DNA of 64,000 nt from Labia minor (GCA_963082975.1 OY720346.1:32234720-32298719), one strand, 5' to 3'; counted from the stretch's first letter, positions 21,819 through 32,648 are shown. Notes: generated by a model from the sequence alone, not told the origin. Numbers and translations: made by a program.

Positions 21819-24191
21819 TTACTCATCCAACACTATGTTCCACATCTTATTAAGTCTATATCCATCCTCTTTGTTAATATTATTGGGATGATTATCAATT
21901 TCTATAGATTCTTTTATTTTTCTTTTCCACCAATTATTTTCAATATGAAGTGTTTCTACATTATCTAAATTTATTTTATGTCCTGTTGTTAAGGCATGTT
22001 CTGCAATTGCTGATTGATTTGGATGTTTCAATCTAATGGCTCTCTCATGTTCAGACAGTCTTGTAGAAATCTTTCTACTTGTTTCACCAATGTATACTTT
22101 TTTGCATTCACAAGTTACCTTATAAACTCCATTATTTTCGTTTTTAATTTTGTCTTTTATATTTGAGGTGAGAGAAGATATTTGTTTATGAGGTTTATAT
22201 GTTACTCTGATGTTGTGTTTCCTCAATTTTGACGCTATTTTTTCTGTTGTTCCTTTTATATAAGGTAATGTTATTTGTGATCTGTATATTGGTTTTTCAT
22301 TTTCATTTTTGATTTCTGTCTTTTTTGTTTTACTGAATTTCCTAATTTCATATTCCGAGAAGCCATTGTTTATGAAAGCTTCCTTCAATCGTTGTTTTTC
22401 TTTTTTAATGTTTTCATTTGAGCATATCTCTTCGGCTCTTTTGTGCAGTGTTTTTATCACTCCATATTTTTGTGATGGATGGTGGTGGGAATCTGCGTGG
22501 ATATATCTGTTGGTGTGAGTTGTTTTCCTGAAAATATCAAACCTTAATCTATTCTGTTTCTTTTTAATTAATACATCAAGAAACGGTAACTCTTCATTTA
22601 TTTCCCATTCAACGCTTAGTTTTATATTTTTATGTAAATTATTTGCTGCTTCTACAAATTTAACTAAAGAATCCTTACCATGAGGCCAAATCATCAAAAT
22701 ATCATCCACATATCTAAGAAACAGTTTTGGTTTCTTTATTGCATTATTGACCAATTTTGATTCAAATTCTTCCATGAATATGTTAGCGAATACTGGGCTT
22801 AGTGGACTACCCATAGCACATCCTTCTTTTTGCTTATAAATCTTTTTATCATAAATAAAGTATGTAGATTTTTGGCAAAATTCTATTAATTCGAGAGTAT
22901 TTTTATCTAATGTAATGTTTGATTTTATAATCTCAATGGTCTCGTCAATAGGAACATTTGTGTACAAGGAGTCCACATCCAGACTCACCAATATATCATT
23001 TTTTGTAATTTCTACTTTTGATAACATTTCTACTAAGTGGGTGGAATTTTTAACGTATGAAAAATTAGTACCTGTAAATGGTTTTAACAAATGTGCTAGA
23101 TATTTTGATGAGTTGTAAGTCACTGAATTGATTTGACTAACTATTGGTCTTAAAGGTTTGTTGGTTTTATGGATTTTGGGATTACCGTATATTTTTGGTA
23201 TTTGTGGATCTTTCGGTTTTAATTTATCTTTATCTTTTTCCTCAATAGGTAGATTCTTTATTATTGATTTTAGTTTTCTACAGAATTTATCCGTTGGATC
23301 TTTTTTCTGTATTTCGTAGGTAGAAGAATTCAAAATATTTTCCATTTTTTGTTTATAATCCGCTGTATTCATTACAACAGTGGCGTTACCTTTGTCGGCA
23401 GGGATAATCTTTAGAGAGTCATCGTTTCTAATTTCCTTCAGAGCACGCATCTCAGATTTGGTCAAATTTGGTTTGGGTGGTTTAGCATTTTTCAGTATGT
23501 TAATCGTATCAAATCTAATTTCCTCTGCAATGTTGTTTGGTAAGTTATATAAGGATGATTCAATTGAACTAACTATCTCAATTTTTGGAATTTTATTCGG
23601 TGCTATGGAGAACTTTGGTCCTTTTGCTAACACTGAGATGGTATTTTTGTCAAGACTTTTATTTGATAGATTGACTACTAATTTGTTATTATCAAAATTC
23701 TGAATAGATGTTTTAGTCTTATTGAATGAAAGTTTATCAAATTTTGATTTTTGAATATCGGATTGTTTTTTATGTGTAAATTTAAAGTGTGTCTGGGATA
23801 CGTGCTGCAAATAAGAAATTTCTTCCTGGGTTAAAACAGATTTTAGATTATTATATATATTGAATAAATCAGTGTCTAATGTAAATAAAACTTGCCTGAT
23901 ATTTGTGATGCGTTCTCGTAACAGAGCCAAACTAGCATTATTATATATGCTAGTCGCTCTTTTTGTGTATACAACTCGCTTAATATAAAAGCCTTTTGGT
24001 ATAATATCTTGATCACGACATCTTTTTAAGAAATTCAAAGAACTTAATAATTTTGCTTTTTTAACAATTAATCCATCATAACTCCTTACCTGCTTTTGAA
24101 TTTTTAGGTTATATTTCTCATAAATGTATTTATTAAAGCTTTTGTGGTTATTTTGATAATTATTAAGAGAATTTTTATTAAAAGACCACAT
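21819..24191 (-). CDS. Penelope-like RT / GIY-YIG protein, left-arm unit 1
   Basis: Complete 790-codon ORF from the first ATG (complement of 24189-24191). The frame stays open 14 codons further upstream to a TTG. The protein is the same as in the plus-strand units, with the full RT and GIY-YIG endonuclease domains described at 29920-32292. Its downstream 314-bp spacer runs into a 71-bp partial ORF start (21504-21434) cut off at the left target duplication. It is preceded by its own TATA/initiator region at 24331-24268. Apparently intact and potentially functional. Confidence 0.88.
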   Translation of the reverse strand: MWSFNKNSLNNYQNNHKSFNKYIYEKYNLKIQKQVRSYDGLIVKKAKLLSSLNFLKRCRDQDIIPKGFYIKRVVYTKRATSIYNNASLALLRERITNIRQVLFTLDTDLFNIYNNLKSVLTQEEISYLQHVSQTHFKFTHKKQSDIQKSKFDKLSFNKTKTSIQNFDNNKLVVNLSNKSLDKNTISVLAKGPKFSIAPNKIPKIEIVSSIESSLYNLPNNIAEEIRFDTINILKNAKPPKPNLTKSEMRALKEIRNDDSLKIIPADKGNATVVMNTADYKQKMENILNSSTYEIQKKDPTDKFCRKLKSIIKNLPIEEKDKDKLKPKDPQIPKIYGNPKIHKTNKPLRPIVSQINSVTYNSSKYLAHLLKPFTGTNFSYVKNSTHLVEMLSKVEITKNDILVSLDVDSLYTNVPIDETIEIIKSNITLDKNTLELIEFCQKSTYFIYDKKIYKQKEGCAMGSPLSPVFANIFMEEFESKLVNNAIKKPKLFLRYVDDILMIWPHGKDSLVKFVEAANNLHKNIKLSVEWEINEELPFLDVLIKKKQNRLRFDIFRKTTHTNRYIHADSHHHPSQKYGVIKTLHKRAEEICSNENIKKEKQRLKEAFINNGFSEYEIRKFSKTKKTEIKNENEKPIYRSQITLPYIKGTTEKIASKLRKHNIRVTYKPHKQISSLTSNIKDKIKNENNGVYKVTCECKKVYIGETSRKISTRLSEHERAIRLKHPNQSAIAEHALTTGHKINLDNVETLHIENNWWKRKIKESIEIDNHPNNINKEDGYRLNKMWNIVLDE

Positions 24192-24547
24192 TATTTGTAT
24201 AAAATTATTTATTAAATTAAAATAATTGTACAACGTTTCAACTGCTTATTCTGCAGTCGTTTTCAAGTAACCGTACGCTTGCTCCGATTCAAGCGGACTG
24301 ATGCATGTCGGGACACGTCACCTCTTATATAGGCAGTGATATTGGCGCCAATTTTTGGCTCCAATTTTTACCGCCAATTCTTAATCTCAACATGAAGTCA
24401 GCAGCAATTGTCAAAGCAAGCGTTTACAATCAAGAAGTATGATAGTGCATTATGTCTCTAAAATGAAGATACTAAATTATTTCCATAATCAAGATATATA
24501 CACAAATACACATTAGATTAATTATATTTAATTTAATTTGACAAATT

Positions 24548-26920
24548 TTACTCATCCAACACTATGTTCCACATCTTATTAAGTCTATATCCATCCTCTT
24601 TGTTAATATTATTGGGATGATTATCAATTTCTATAGATTCTTTTATTTTTCTTTTCCACCAATTATTTTCAATATGAAGTGTTTCTACATTATCTAAATT
24701 TATTTTATGTCCTGTTGTTAAGGCATGTTCTGCAATTGCTGATTGATTTGGATGTTTCAATCTAATGGCTCTCTCATGTTCAGACAGTCTTGTAGAAATC
24801 TTTCTACTTGTTTCACCAATGTATACTTTTTTGCATTCACAAGTTACCTTATAAACTCCATTATTTTCGTTTTTAATTTTGTCTTTTATATTTGAGGTGA
24901 GAGAAGATATTTGTTTATGAGGTTTATATGTTACTCTGATGTTGTGTTTCCTCAATTTTGACGCTATTTTTTCTGTTGTTCCTTTTATATAAGGTAATGT
25001 TATTTGTGATCTGTATATTGGTTTTTCATTTTCATTTTTGATTTCTGTCTTTTTTGTTTTACTGAATTTCCTAATTTCATATTCCGAGAAGCCATTGTTT
25101 ATGAAAGCTTCCTTCAATCGTTGTTTTTCTTTTTTAATGTTTTCATTTGAGCATATCTCTTCGGCTCTTTTGTGCAGTGTTTTTATCACTCCATATTTTT
25201 GTGATGGATGGTGGTGGGAATCTGCGTGGATATATCTGTTGGTGTGAGTTGTTTTCCTGAAAATATCAAACCTTAATCTATTCTGTTTCTTTTTAATTAA
25301 TACATCAAGAAACGGTAACTCTTCATTTATTTCCCATTCAACGCTTAGTTTTATATTTTTATGTAAATTATTTGCTGCTTCTACAAATTTAACTAAAGAA
25401 TCCTTACCATGAGGCCAAATCATCAAAATATCATCCACATATCTAAGAAACAGTTTTGGTTTCTTTATTGCATTATTGACCAATTTTGATTCAAATTCTT
25501 CCATGAATATGTTAGCGAATACTGGGCTTAGTGGACTACCCATAGCACATCCTTCTTTTTGCTTATAAATCTTTTTATCATAAATAAAGTATGTAGATTT
25601 TTGGCAAAATTCTATTAATTCGAGAGTATTTTTATCTAATGTAATGTTTGATTTTATAATCTCAATGGTCTCGTCAATAGGAACATTTGTGTACAAGGAG
25701 TCCACATCCAGACTCACCAATATATCATTTTTTGTAATTTCTACTTTTGATAACATTTCTACTAAGTGGGTGGAATTTTTAACGTATGAAAAATTAGTAC
25801 CTGTAAATGGTTTTAACAAATGTGCTAGATATTTTGATGAGTTGTAAGTCACTGAATTGATTTGACTAACTATTGGTCTTAAAGGTTTGTTGGTTTTATG
25901 GATTTTGGGATTACCGTATATTTTTGGTATTTGTGGATCTTTCGGTTTTAATTTATCTTTATCTTTTTCCTCAATAGGTAGATTCTTTATTATTGATTTT
26001 AGTTTTCTACAGAATTTATCCGTTGGATCTTTTTTCTGTATTTCGTAGGTAGAAGAATTCAAAATATTTTCCATTTTTTGTTTATAATCCGCTGTATTCA
26101 TTACAACAGTGGCGTTACCTTTGTCGGCAGGGATAATCTTTAGAGAGTCATCGTTTCTAATTTCCTTCAGAGCACGCATCTCAGATTTGGTCAAATTTGG
26201 TTTGGGTGGTTTAGCATTTTTCAGTATGTTAATCGTATCAAATCTAATTTCCTCTGCAATGTTGTTTGGTAAGTTATATAAGGATGATTCAATTGAACTA
26301 ACTATCTCAATTTTTGGAATTTTATTCGGTGCTATGGAGAACTTTGGTCCTTTTGCTAACACTGAGATGGTATTTTTGTCAAGACTTTTATTTGATAGAT
26401 TGACTACTAATTTGTTATTATCAAAATTCTGAATAGATGTTTTAGTCTTATTGAATGAAAGTTTATCAAATTTTGATTTTTGAATATCGGATTGTTTTTT
26501 ATGTGTAAATTTAAAGTGTGTCTGGGATACGTGCTGCAAATAAGAAATTTCTTCCTGGGTTAAAACAGATTTTAGATTATTATATATATTGAATAAATCA
26601 GTGTCTAATGTAAATAAAACTTGCCTGATATTTGTGATGCGTTCTCGTAACAGAGCCAAACTAGCATTATTATATATGCTAGTCGCTCTTTTTGTGTATA
26701 CAACTCGCTTAATATAAAAGCCTTTTGGTATAATATCTTGATCACGACATCTTTTTAAGAAATTCAAAGAACTTAATAATTTTGCTTTTTTAACAATTAA
26801 TCCATCATAACTCCTTACCTGCTTTTGAATTTTTAGGTTATATTTCTCATAAATGTATTTATTAAAGCTTTTGTGGTTATTTTGATAATTATTAAGAGAA
26901 TTTTTATTAAAAGACCACAT
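24548..26920 (-). CDS. Penelope-like RT / GIY-YIG protein, left-arm unit 2
   Basis: Complete 790-codon ORF, identical in translation to the neighbouring unit 2,729 bp away. Its promoter spacer lies at 26921-27274. Upstream of that only the last ~25 codons of a preceding ORF remain (27275-27353) before the array inverts. This unit is therefore the innermost complete one of the left arm. Confidence 0.88.
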   Translation of the reverse strand: MWSFNKNSLNNYQNNHKSFNKYIYEKYNLKIQKQVRSYDGLIVKKAKLLSSLNFLKRCRDQDIIPKGFYIKRVVYTKRATSIYNNASLALLRERITNIRQVLFTLDTDLFNIYNNLKSVLTQEEISYLQHVSQTHFKFTHKKQSDIQKSKFDKLSFNKTKTSIQNFDNNKLVVNLSNKSLDKNTISVLAKGPKFSIAPNKIPKIEIVSSIESSLYNLPNNIAEEIRFDTINILKNAKPPKPNLTKSEMRALKEIRNDDSLKIIPADKGNATVVMNTADYKQKMENILNSSTYEIQKKDPTDKFCRKLKSIIKNLPIEEKDKDKLKPKDPQIPKIYGNPKIHKTNKPLRPIVSQINSVTYNSSKYLAHLLKPFTGTNFSYVKNSTHLVEMLSKVEITKNDILVSLDVDSLYTNVPIDETIEIIKSNITLDKNTLELIEFCQKSTYFIYDKKIYKQKEGCAMGSPLSPVFANIFMEEFESKLVNNAIKKPKLFLRYVDDILMIWPHGKDSLVKFVEAANNLHKNIKLSVEWEINEELPFLDVLIKKKQNRLRFDIFRKTTHTNRYIHADSHHHPSQKYGVIKTLHKRAEEICSNENIKKEKQRLKEAFINNGFSEYEIRKFSKTKKTEIKNENEKPIYRSQITLPYIKGTTEKIASKLRKHNIRVTYKPHKQISSLTSNIKDKIKNENNGVYKVTCECKKVYIGETSRKISTRLSEHERAIRLKHPNQSAIAEHALTTGHKINLDNVETLHIENNWWKRKIKESIEIDNHPNNINKEDGYRLNKMWNIVLDE

Positions 26921-27274
26921 TATTTGTATAAAATTATTTATTAAATTAAAATAATTGTACAACGTTTCAACTGCTTATTCTGCAGTCGTTTTCAAGTAAC
27001 CGTACGCTTGCTCCGATTCAAGCGGACTGATGCATGTCGGGACACGTCACCTCTTATATAGGCAGTGATATTGGCGCCAATTTTTGGCTCCAATTTTTAC
27101 CGCCAATTCTTAATCTCAACATGAAGTCAGCAGCAATTGTCAAAGCAAGCGTTTACAATCAAGAAGTATGATAGTGCATTATGTCTCTAAAATGAAGATA
27201 CTAAATTATTTCCATAATCAAGATATATACACAAATACACATTAGATTAATTATATTTAATTTAATTTGACAAA

Positions 27275-27353
27275 TTTTACTCATCCAACACTATGTTCCA
27301 CATCTTATTAAGTCTATATCCATCCTCTTTGTTAATATTATTGGGATGATTAT
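27275..27353 (-). pseudogene. PLE ORF 3' remnant at the inversion point
   Basis: Only the final ~25 codons (from within the IDNHPNN segment to the stop) of a minus-strand PLE ORF are present. At 27353 it joins, with one base of overlap (T), the plus-strand copy at codon 69. This is the 5' truncation of the left arm. Confidence 0.85.
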
Positions 27354-29563
27354 TAAAAAGATGTCGTGATCAAGATATTATACCAAAAGGCTTTTATATT
27401 AAGCGAGTTGTATACACAAAAAGAGCGACTAGCATATATAATAATGCTAGTTTGGCTCTGTTACGAGAACGCATCACAAATATCAGGCAAGTTTTATTTA
27501 CATTAGACACTGATTTATTCAATATATATAATAATCTAAAATCTGTTTTAACCCAGGAAGAAATTTCTTATTTGCAGCACGTATCCCAGACACACTTTAA
27601 ATTTACACATAAAAAACAATCCGATATTCAAAAATCAAAATTTGATAAACTTTCATTCAATAAGACTAAAACATCTATTCAGAATTTTGATAATAACAAA
27701 TTAGTAGTCAATCTATCAAATAAAAGTCTTGACAAAAATACCATCTCAGTGTTAGCAAAAGGACCAAAGTTCTCCATAGCACCGAATAAAATTCCAAAAA
27801 TTGAGATAGTTAGTTCAATTGAATCATCCTTATATAACTTACCAAACAACATTGCAGAGGAAATTAGATTTGATACGATTAACATACTGAAAAATGCTAA
27901 ACCACCCAAACCAAATTTGACCAAATCTGAGATGCGTGCTCTGAAGGAAATTAGAAACGATGACTCTCTAAAGATTATCCCTGCCGACAAAGGTAACGCC
28001 ACTGTTGTAATGAATACAGCGGATTATAAACAAAAAATGGAAAATATTTTGAATTCTTCTACCTACGAAATACAGAAAAAAGATCCAACGGATAAATTCT
28101 GTAGAAAACTAAAATCAATAATAAAGAATCTACCTATTGAGGAAAAAGATAAAGATAAATTAAAACCGAAAGATCCACAAATACCAAAAATATACGGTAA
28201 TCCCAAAATCCATAAAACCAACAAACCTTTAAGACCAATAGTTAGTCAAATCAATTCAGTGACTTACAACTCATCAAAATATCTAGCACATTTGTTAAAA
28301 CCATTTACAGGTACTAATTTTTCATACGTTAAAAATTCCACCCACTTAGTAGAAATGTTATCAAAAGTAGAAATTACAAAAAATGATATATTGGTGAGTC
28401 TGGATGTGGACTCCTTGTACACAAATGTTCCTATTGACGAGACCATTGAGATTATAAAATCAAACATTACATTAGATAAAAATACTCTCGAATTAATAGA
28501 ATTTTGCCAAAAATCTACATACTTTATTTATGATAAAAAGATTTATAAGCAAAAAGAAGGATGTGCTATGGGTAGTCCACTAAGCCCAGTATTCGCTAAC
28601 ATATTCATGGAAGAATTTGAATCAAAATTGGTCAATAATGCAATAAAGAAACCAAAACTGTTTCTTAGATATGTGGATGATATTTTGATGATTTGGCCTC
28701 ATGGTAAGGATTCTTTAGTTAAATTTGTAGAAGCAGCAAATAATTTACATAAAAATATAAAACTAAGCGTTGAATGGGAAATAAATGAAGAGTTACCGTT
28801 TCTTGATGTATTAATTAAAAAGAAACAGAATAGATTAAGGTTTGATATTTTCAGGAAAACAACTCACACCAACAGATATATCCACGCAGATTCCCACCAC
28901 CATCCATCACAAAAATATGGAGTGATAAAAACACTGCACAAAAGAGCCGAAGAGATATGCTCAAATGAAAACATTAAAAAAGAAAAACAACGATTGAAGG
29001 AAGCTTTCATAAACAATGGCTTCTCGGAATATGAAATTAGGAAATTCAGTAAAACAAAAAAGACAGAAATCAAAAATGAAAATGAAAAACCAATATACAG
29101 ATCACAAATAACATTACCTTATATAAAAGGAACAACAGAAAAAATAGCGTCAAAATTGAGGAAACACAACATCAGAGTAACATATAAACCTCATAAACAA
29201 ATATCTTCTCTCACCTCAAATATAAAAGACAAAATTAAAAACGAAAATAATGGAGTTTATAAGGTAACTTGTGAATGCAAAAAAGTATACATTGGTGAAA
29301 CAAGTAGAAAGATTTCTACAAGACTGTCTGAACATGAGAGAGCCATTAGATTGAAACATCCAAATCAATCAGCAATTGCAGAACATGCCTTAACAACAGG
29401 ACATAAAATAAATTTAGATAATGTAGAAACACTTCATATTGAAAATAATTGGTGGAAAAGAAAAATAAAAGAATCTATAGAAATTGATAATCATCCCAAT
29501 AATATTAACAAAGAGGATGGATATAGACTTAATAAGATGTGGAACATAGTGTTGGATGAGTAA
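27353..29563 (+). pseudogene. 5'-truncated PLE RT / GIY-YIG ORF
   Basis: Starts abruptly at codon 69 (counting from the TTG start, LKRCRDQD) at the inversion junction and runs in frame to the normal stop. It lacks the promoter and the first 68 codons, but RT and endonuclease regions are complete. The apparent start at 27452 is a TTG; the first in-frame ATG is far downstream, before the RT core (EMRALKEIRN), so a full protein is not expected from this copy. Confidence 0.85.
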
Positions 29564-29779
29564 AATTTGTCAAATTAAATTAAATATAATTAATCTAATG
29601 TGTATTTGTGTATATATCTTGATTATGGAAATAATTTAGTATCTTCATTTTAGAGACATAATGCACTATCATACTTCTTGATTGTAAACGCTTGCTTTGA
29701 CAATTGCTGCTGACTTCATGTTGAGATTAAGAATTGGCGGTAAAAATTGGAGCCAAAAATTGGCGCCAATATCACTGCC

Positions 29780-29843
29780 TATATAAGAGGTGACGTGTCC
29801 CGACATGCATCAGTCCGCTTGAATCGGAGCAAGCGTACGGTTA
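29780..29843 (+). promoter_or_regulatory. PLE core promoter: TATA, initiator, DPE
   Basis: TATATAAG starts at 29780. An initiator TCAGTC (29810-29815) places +1 at A29812, 32 bp from the first T of the TATA box. Bases +28 to +32 are GGTTA (29839-29843), fitting the downstream promoter element RGWYV. The spacing is that of a textbook arthropod RNA polymerase II core promoter. A CCAAT inside the palindrome ATTGGCGCCAAT lies just upstream (29759-29770). The same block recurs at TATA positions 32509, 35238, 37967, 40696 and 43425, and on the minus strand at 21602, 24331 and 27060. The outermost ones face out of the array into flanking DNA. Confidence 0.6.
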
Positions 29844-29885
29844 CTTGAAAACGACTGCAGAATAAGCAGTTGAAACGTTGTACAA
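29844..29885 (+). ncRNA. Degenerate hammerhead-ribozyme-like motif in PLE spacer
   Basis: After CTTGAAAAC comes a 6-bp hairpin GACTGC-AGAATAA-GCAGTT, then GAAACGTTGTA. GAAA after a stem II-like hairpin, a two-base-pair helix III candidate (AC/GU around GUU) and a possible GUA cleavage triplet resemble the hammerhead motifs known from Penelope-like pLTRs. The CUGANGA core is altered (U for C3 or an extra U, and A at the catalytic G8 position), and I see no good helix I. It is probably inactive or a variant. Present identically in every unit. Confidence 0.35.
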
Positions 29886-29919
29886 TTATTTTAATTTAAT
29901 AAATAATTTTATACAAATA

Positions 29920-32292
29920 ATGTGGTCTTTTAATAAAAATTCTCTTAATAATTATCAAAATAACCACAAAAGCTTTAATAAATACATTTATGAGAAATAT
30001 AACCTAAAAATTCAAAAGCAGGTAAGGAGTTATGATGGATTAATTGTTAAAAAAGCAAAATTATTAAGTTCTTTGAATTTCTTAAAAAGATGTCGTGATC
30101 AAGATATTATACCAAAAGGCTTTTATATTAAGCGAGTTGTATACACAAAAAGAGCGACTAGCATATATAATAATGCTAGTTTGGCTCTGTTACGAGAACG
30201 CATCACAAATATCAGGCAAGTTTTATTTACATTAGACACTGATTTATTCAATATATATAATAATCTAAAATCTGTTTTAACCCAGGAAGAAATTTCTTAT
30301 TTGCAGCACGTATCCCAGACACACTTTAAATTTACACATAAAAAACAATCCGATATTCAAAAATCAAAATTTGATAAACTTTCATTCAATAAGACTAAAA
30401 CATCTATTCAGAATTTTGATAATAACAAATTAGTAGTCAATCTATCAAATAAAAGTCTTGACAAAAATACCATCTCAGTGTTAGCAAAAGGACCAAAGTT
30501 CTCCATAGCACCGAATAAAATTCCAAAAATTGAGATAGTTAGTTCAATTGAATCATCCTTATATAACTTACCAAACAACATTGCAGAGGAAATTAGATTT
30601 GATACGATTAACATACTGAAAAATGCTAAACCACCCAAACCAAATTTGACCAAATCTGAGATGCGTGCTCTGAAGGAAATTAGAAACGATGACTCTCTAA
30701 AGATTATCCCTGCCGACAAAGGTAACGCCACTGTTGTAATGAATACAGCGGATTATAAACAAAAAATGGAAAATATTTTGAATTCTTCTACCTACGAAAT
30801 ACAGAAAAAAGATCCAACGGATAAATTCTGTAGAAAACTAAAATCAATAATAAAGAATCTACCTATTGAGGAAAAAGATAAAGATAAATTAAAACCGAAA
30901 GATCCACAAATACCAAAAATATACGGTAATCCCAAAATCCATAAAACCAACAAACCTTTAAGACCAATAGTTAGTCAAATCAATTCAGTGACTTACAACT
31001 CATCAAAATATCTAGCACATTTGTTAAAACCATTTACAGGTACTAATTTTTCATACGTTAAAAATTCCACCCACTTAGTAGAAATGTTATCAAAAGTAGA
31101 AATTACAAAAAATGATATATTGGTGAGTCTGGATGTGGACTCCTTGTACACAAATGTTCCTATTGACGAGACCATTGAGATTATAAAATCAAACATTACA
31201 TTAGATAAAAATACTCTCGAATTAATAGAATTTTGCCAAAAATCTACATACTTTATTTATGATAAAAAGATTTATAAGCAAAAAGAAGGATGTGCTATGG
31301 GTAGTCCACTAAGCCCAGTATTCGCTAACATATTCATGGAAGAATTTGAATCAAAATTGGTCAATAATGCAATAAAGAAACCAAAACTGTTTCTTAGATA
31401 TGTGGATGATATTTTGATGATTTGGCCTCATGGTAAGGATTCTTTAGTTAAATTTGTAGAAGCAGCAAATAATTTACATAAAAATATAAAACTAAGCGTT
31501 GAATGGGAAATAAATGAAGAGTTACCGTTTCTTGATGTATTAATTAAAAAGAAACAGAATAGATTAAGGTTTGATATTTTCAGGAAAACAACTCACACCA
31601 ACAGATATATCCACGCAGATTCCCACCACCATCCATCACAAAAATATGGAGTGATAAAAACACTGCACAAAAGAGCCGAAGAGATATGCTCAAATGAAAA
31701 CATTAAAAAAGAAAAACAACGATTGAAGGAAGCTTTCATAAACAATGGCTTCTCGGAATATGAAATTAGGAAATTCAGTAAAACAAAAAAGACAGAAATC
31801 AAAAATGAAAATGAAAAACCAATATACAGATCACAAATAACATTACCTTATATAAAAGGAACAACAGAAAAAATAGCGTCAAAATTGAGGAAACACAACA
31901 TCAGAGTAACATATAAACCTCATAAACAAATATCTTCTCTCACCTCAAATATAAAAGACAAAATTAAAAACGAAAATAATGGAGTTTATAAGGTAACTTG
32001 TGAATGCAAAAAAGTATACATTGGTGAAACAAGTAGAAAGATTTCTACAAGACTGTCTGAACATGAGAGAGCCATTAGATTGAAACATCCAAATCAATCA
32101 GCAATTGCAGAACATGCCTTAACAACAGGACATAAAATAAATTTAGATAATGTAGAAACACTTCATATTGAAAATAATTGGTGGAAAAGAAAAATAAAAG
32201 AATCTATAGAAATTGATAATCATCCCAATAATATTAACAAAGAGGATGGATATAGACTTAATAAGATGTGGAACATAGTGTTGGATGAGTAA
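29920..32292 (+). CDS. Penelope-like RT / GIY-YIG protein, right-arm unit 1
   Basis: 790 codons from the first ATG; the frame is open 14 codons upstream to a TTG, which a eukaryotic ribosome would not normally use. Residues below count from the ATG. The N-terminal region is K/N-rich. The RT follows: an ADKGNATVV motif at ~265-273, the PKIHKTNKPLRPIVS motif at ~338-352, motif A SLDVDSLYTNVP with D405, motif B GCAMGSPLSP at ~457-466, motif C YVDD at 494-497, then LPFLDVL. An H-rich segment (ADSHHHPSQKYG) links to a C-terminal GIY-YIG nuclease: GVY at 688-690, YIG at 700-702, R711 and E761. This is the standard EN+ Penelope-like protein, which cuts the target and reverse-transcribes its own RNA there. 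No lesion is visible. Confidence 0.92.
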   Translation: MWSFNKNSLNNYQNNHKSFNKYIYEKYNLKIQKQVRSYDGLIVKKAKLLSSLNFLKRCRDQDIIPKGFYIKRVVYTKRATSIYNNASLALLRERITNIRQVLFTLDTDLFNIYNNLKSVLTQEEISYLQHVSQTHFKFTHKKQSDIQKSKFDKLSFNKTKTSIQNFDNNKLVVNLSNKSLDKNTISVLAKGPKFSIAPNKIPKIEIVSSIESSLYNLPNNIAEEIRFDTINILKNAKPPKPNLTKSEMRALKEIRNDDSLKIIPADKGNATVVMNTADYKQKMENILNSSTYEIQKKDPTDKFCRKLKSIIKNLPIEEKDKDKLKPKDPQIPKIYGNPKIHKTNKPLRPIVSQINSVTYNSSKYLAHLLKPFTGTNFSYVKNSTHLVEMLSKVEITKNDILVSLDVDSLYTNVPIDETIEIIKSNITLDKNTLELIEFCQKSTYFIYDKKIYKQKEGCAMGSPLSPVFANIFMEEFESKLVNNAIKKPKLFLRYVDDILMIWPHGKDSLVKFVEAANNLHKNIKLSVEWEINEELPFLDVLIKKKQNRLRFDIFRKTTHTNRYIHADSHHHPSQKYGVIKTLHKRAEEICSNENIKKEKQRLKEAFINNGFSEYEIRKFSKTKKTEIKNENEKPIYRSQITLPYIKGTTEKIASKLRKHNIRVTYKPHKQISSLTSNIKDKIKNENNGVYKVTCECKKVYIGETSRKISTRLSEHERAIRLKHPNQSAIAEHALTTGHKINLDNVETLHIENNWWKRKIKESIEIDNHPNNINKEDGYRLNKMWNIVLDE

Positions 32293-32648
32293 AATTTGTC
32301 AAATTAAATTAAATATAATTAATCTAATGTGTATTTGTGTATATATCTTGATTATGGAAATAATTTAGTATCTTCATTTTAGAGACATAATGCACTATCA
32401 TACTTCTTGATTGTAAACGCTTGCTTTGACAATTGCTGCTGACTTCATGTTGAGATTAAGAATTGGCGGTAAAAATTGGAGCCAAAAATTGGCGCCAATA
32501 TCACTGCCTATATAAGAGGTGACGTGTCCCGACATGCATCAGTCCGCTTGAATCGGAGCAAGCGTACGGTTACTTGAAAACGACTGCAGAATAAGCAGTT
32601 GAAACGTTGTACAATTATTTTAATTTAATAAATAATTTTATACAAATA

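Noticed and set aside
23380-23703. Open frames antisense to each PLE ORF (107, 69 and 67 codons, repeated in every unit)
   Set aside because: They lie wholly inside the RT/GIY-YIG gene on the opposite strand, recur only because the units are identical, and have no domain.
27452-29563. A separate 703-codon gene
   Set aside because: It is the same PLE ORF truncated at the inversion; the apparent start is an internal TTG.
29878-29920. TTG at 29878 as start of the PLE protein
   Set aside because: A eukaryotic start is far more likely at the first ATG (29920); the 14 upstream codons overlap the hammerhead-like motif.
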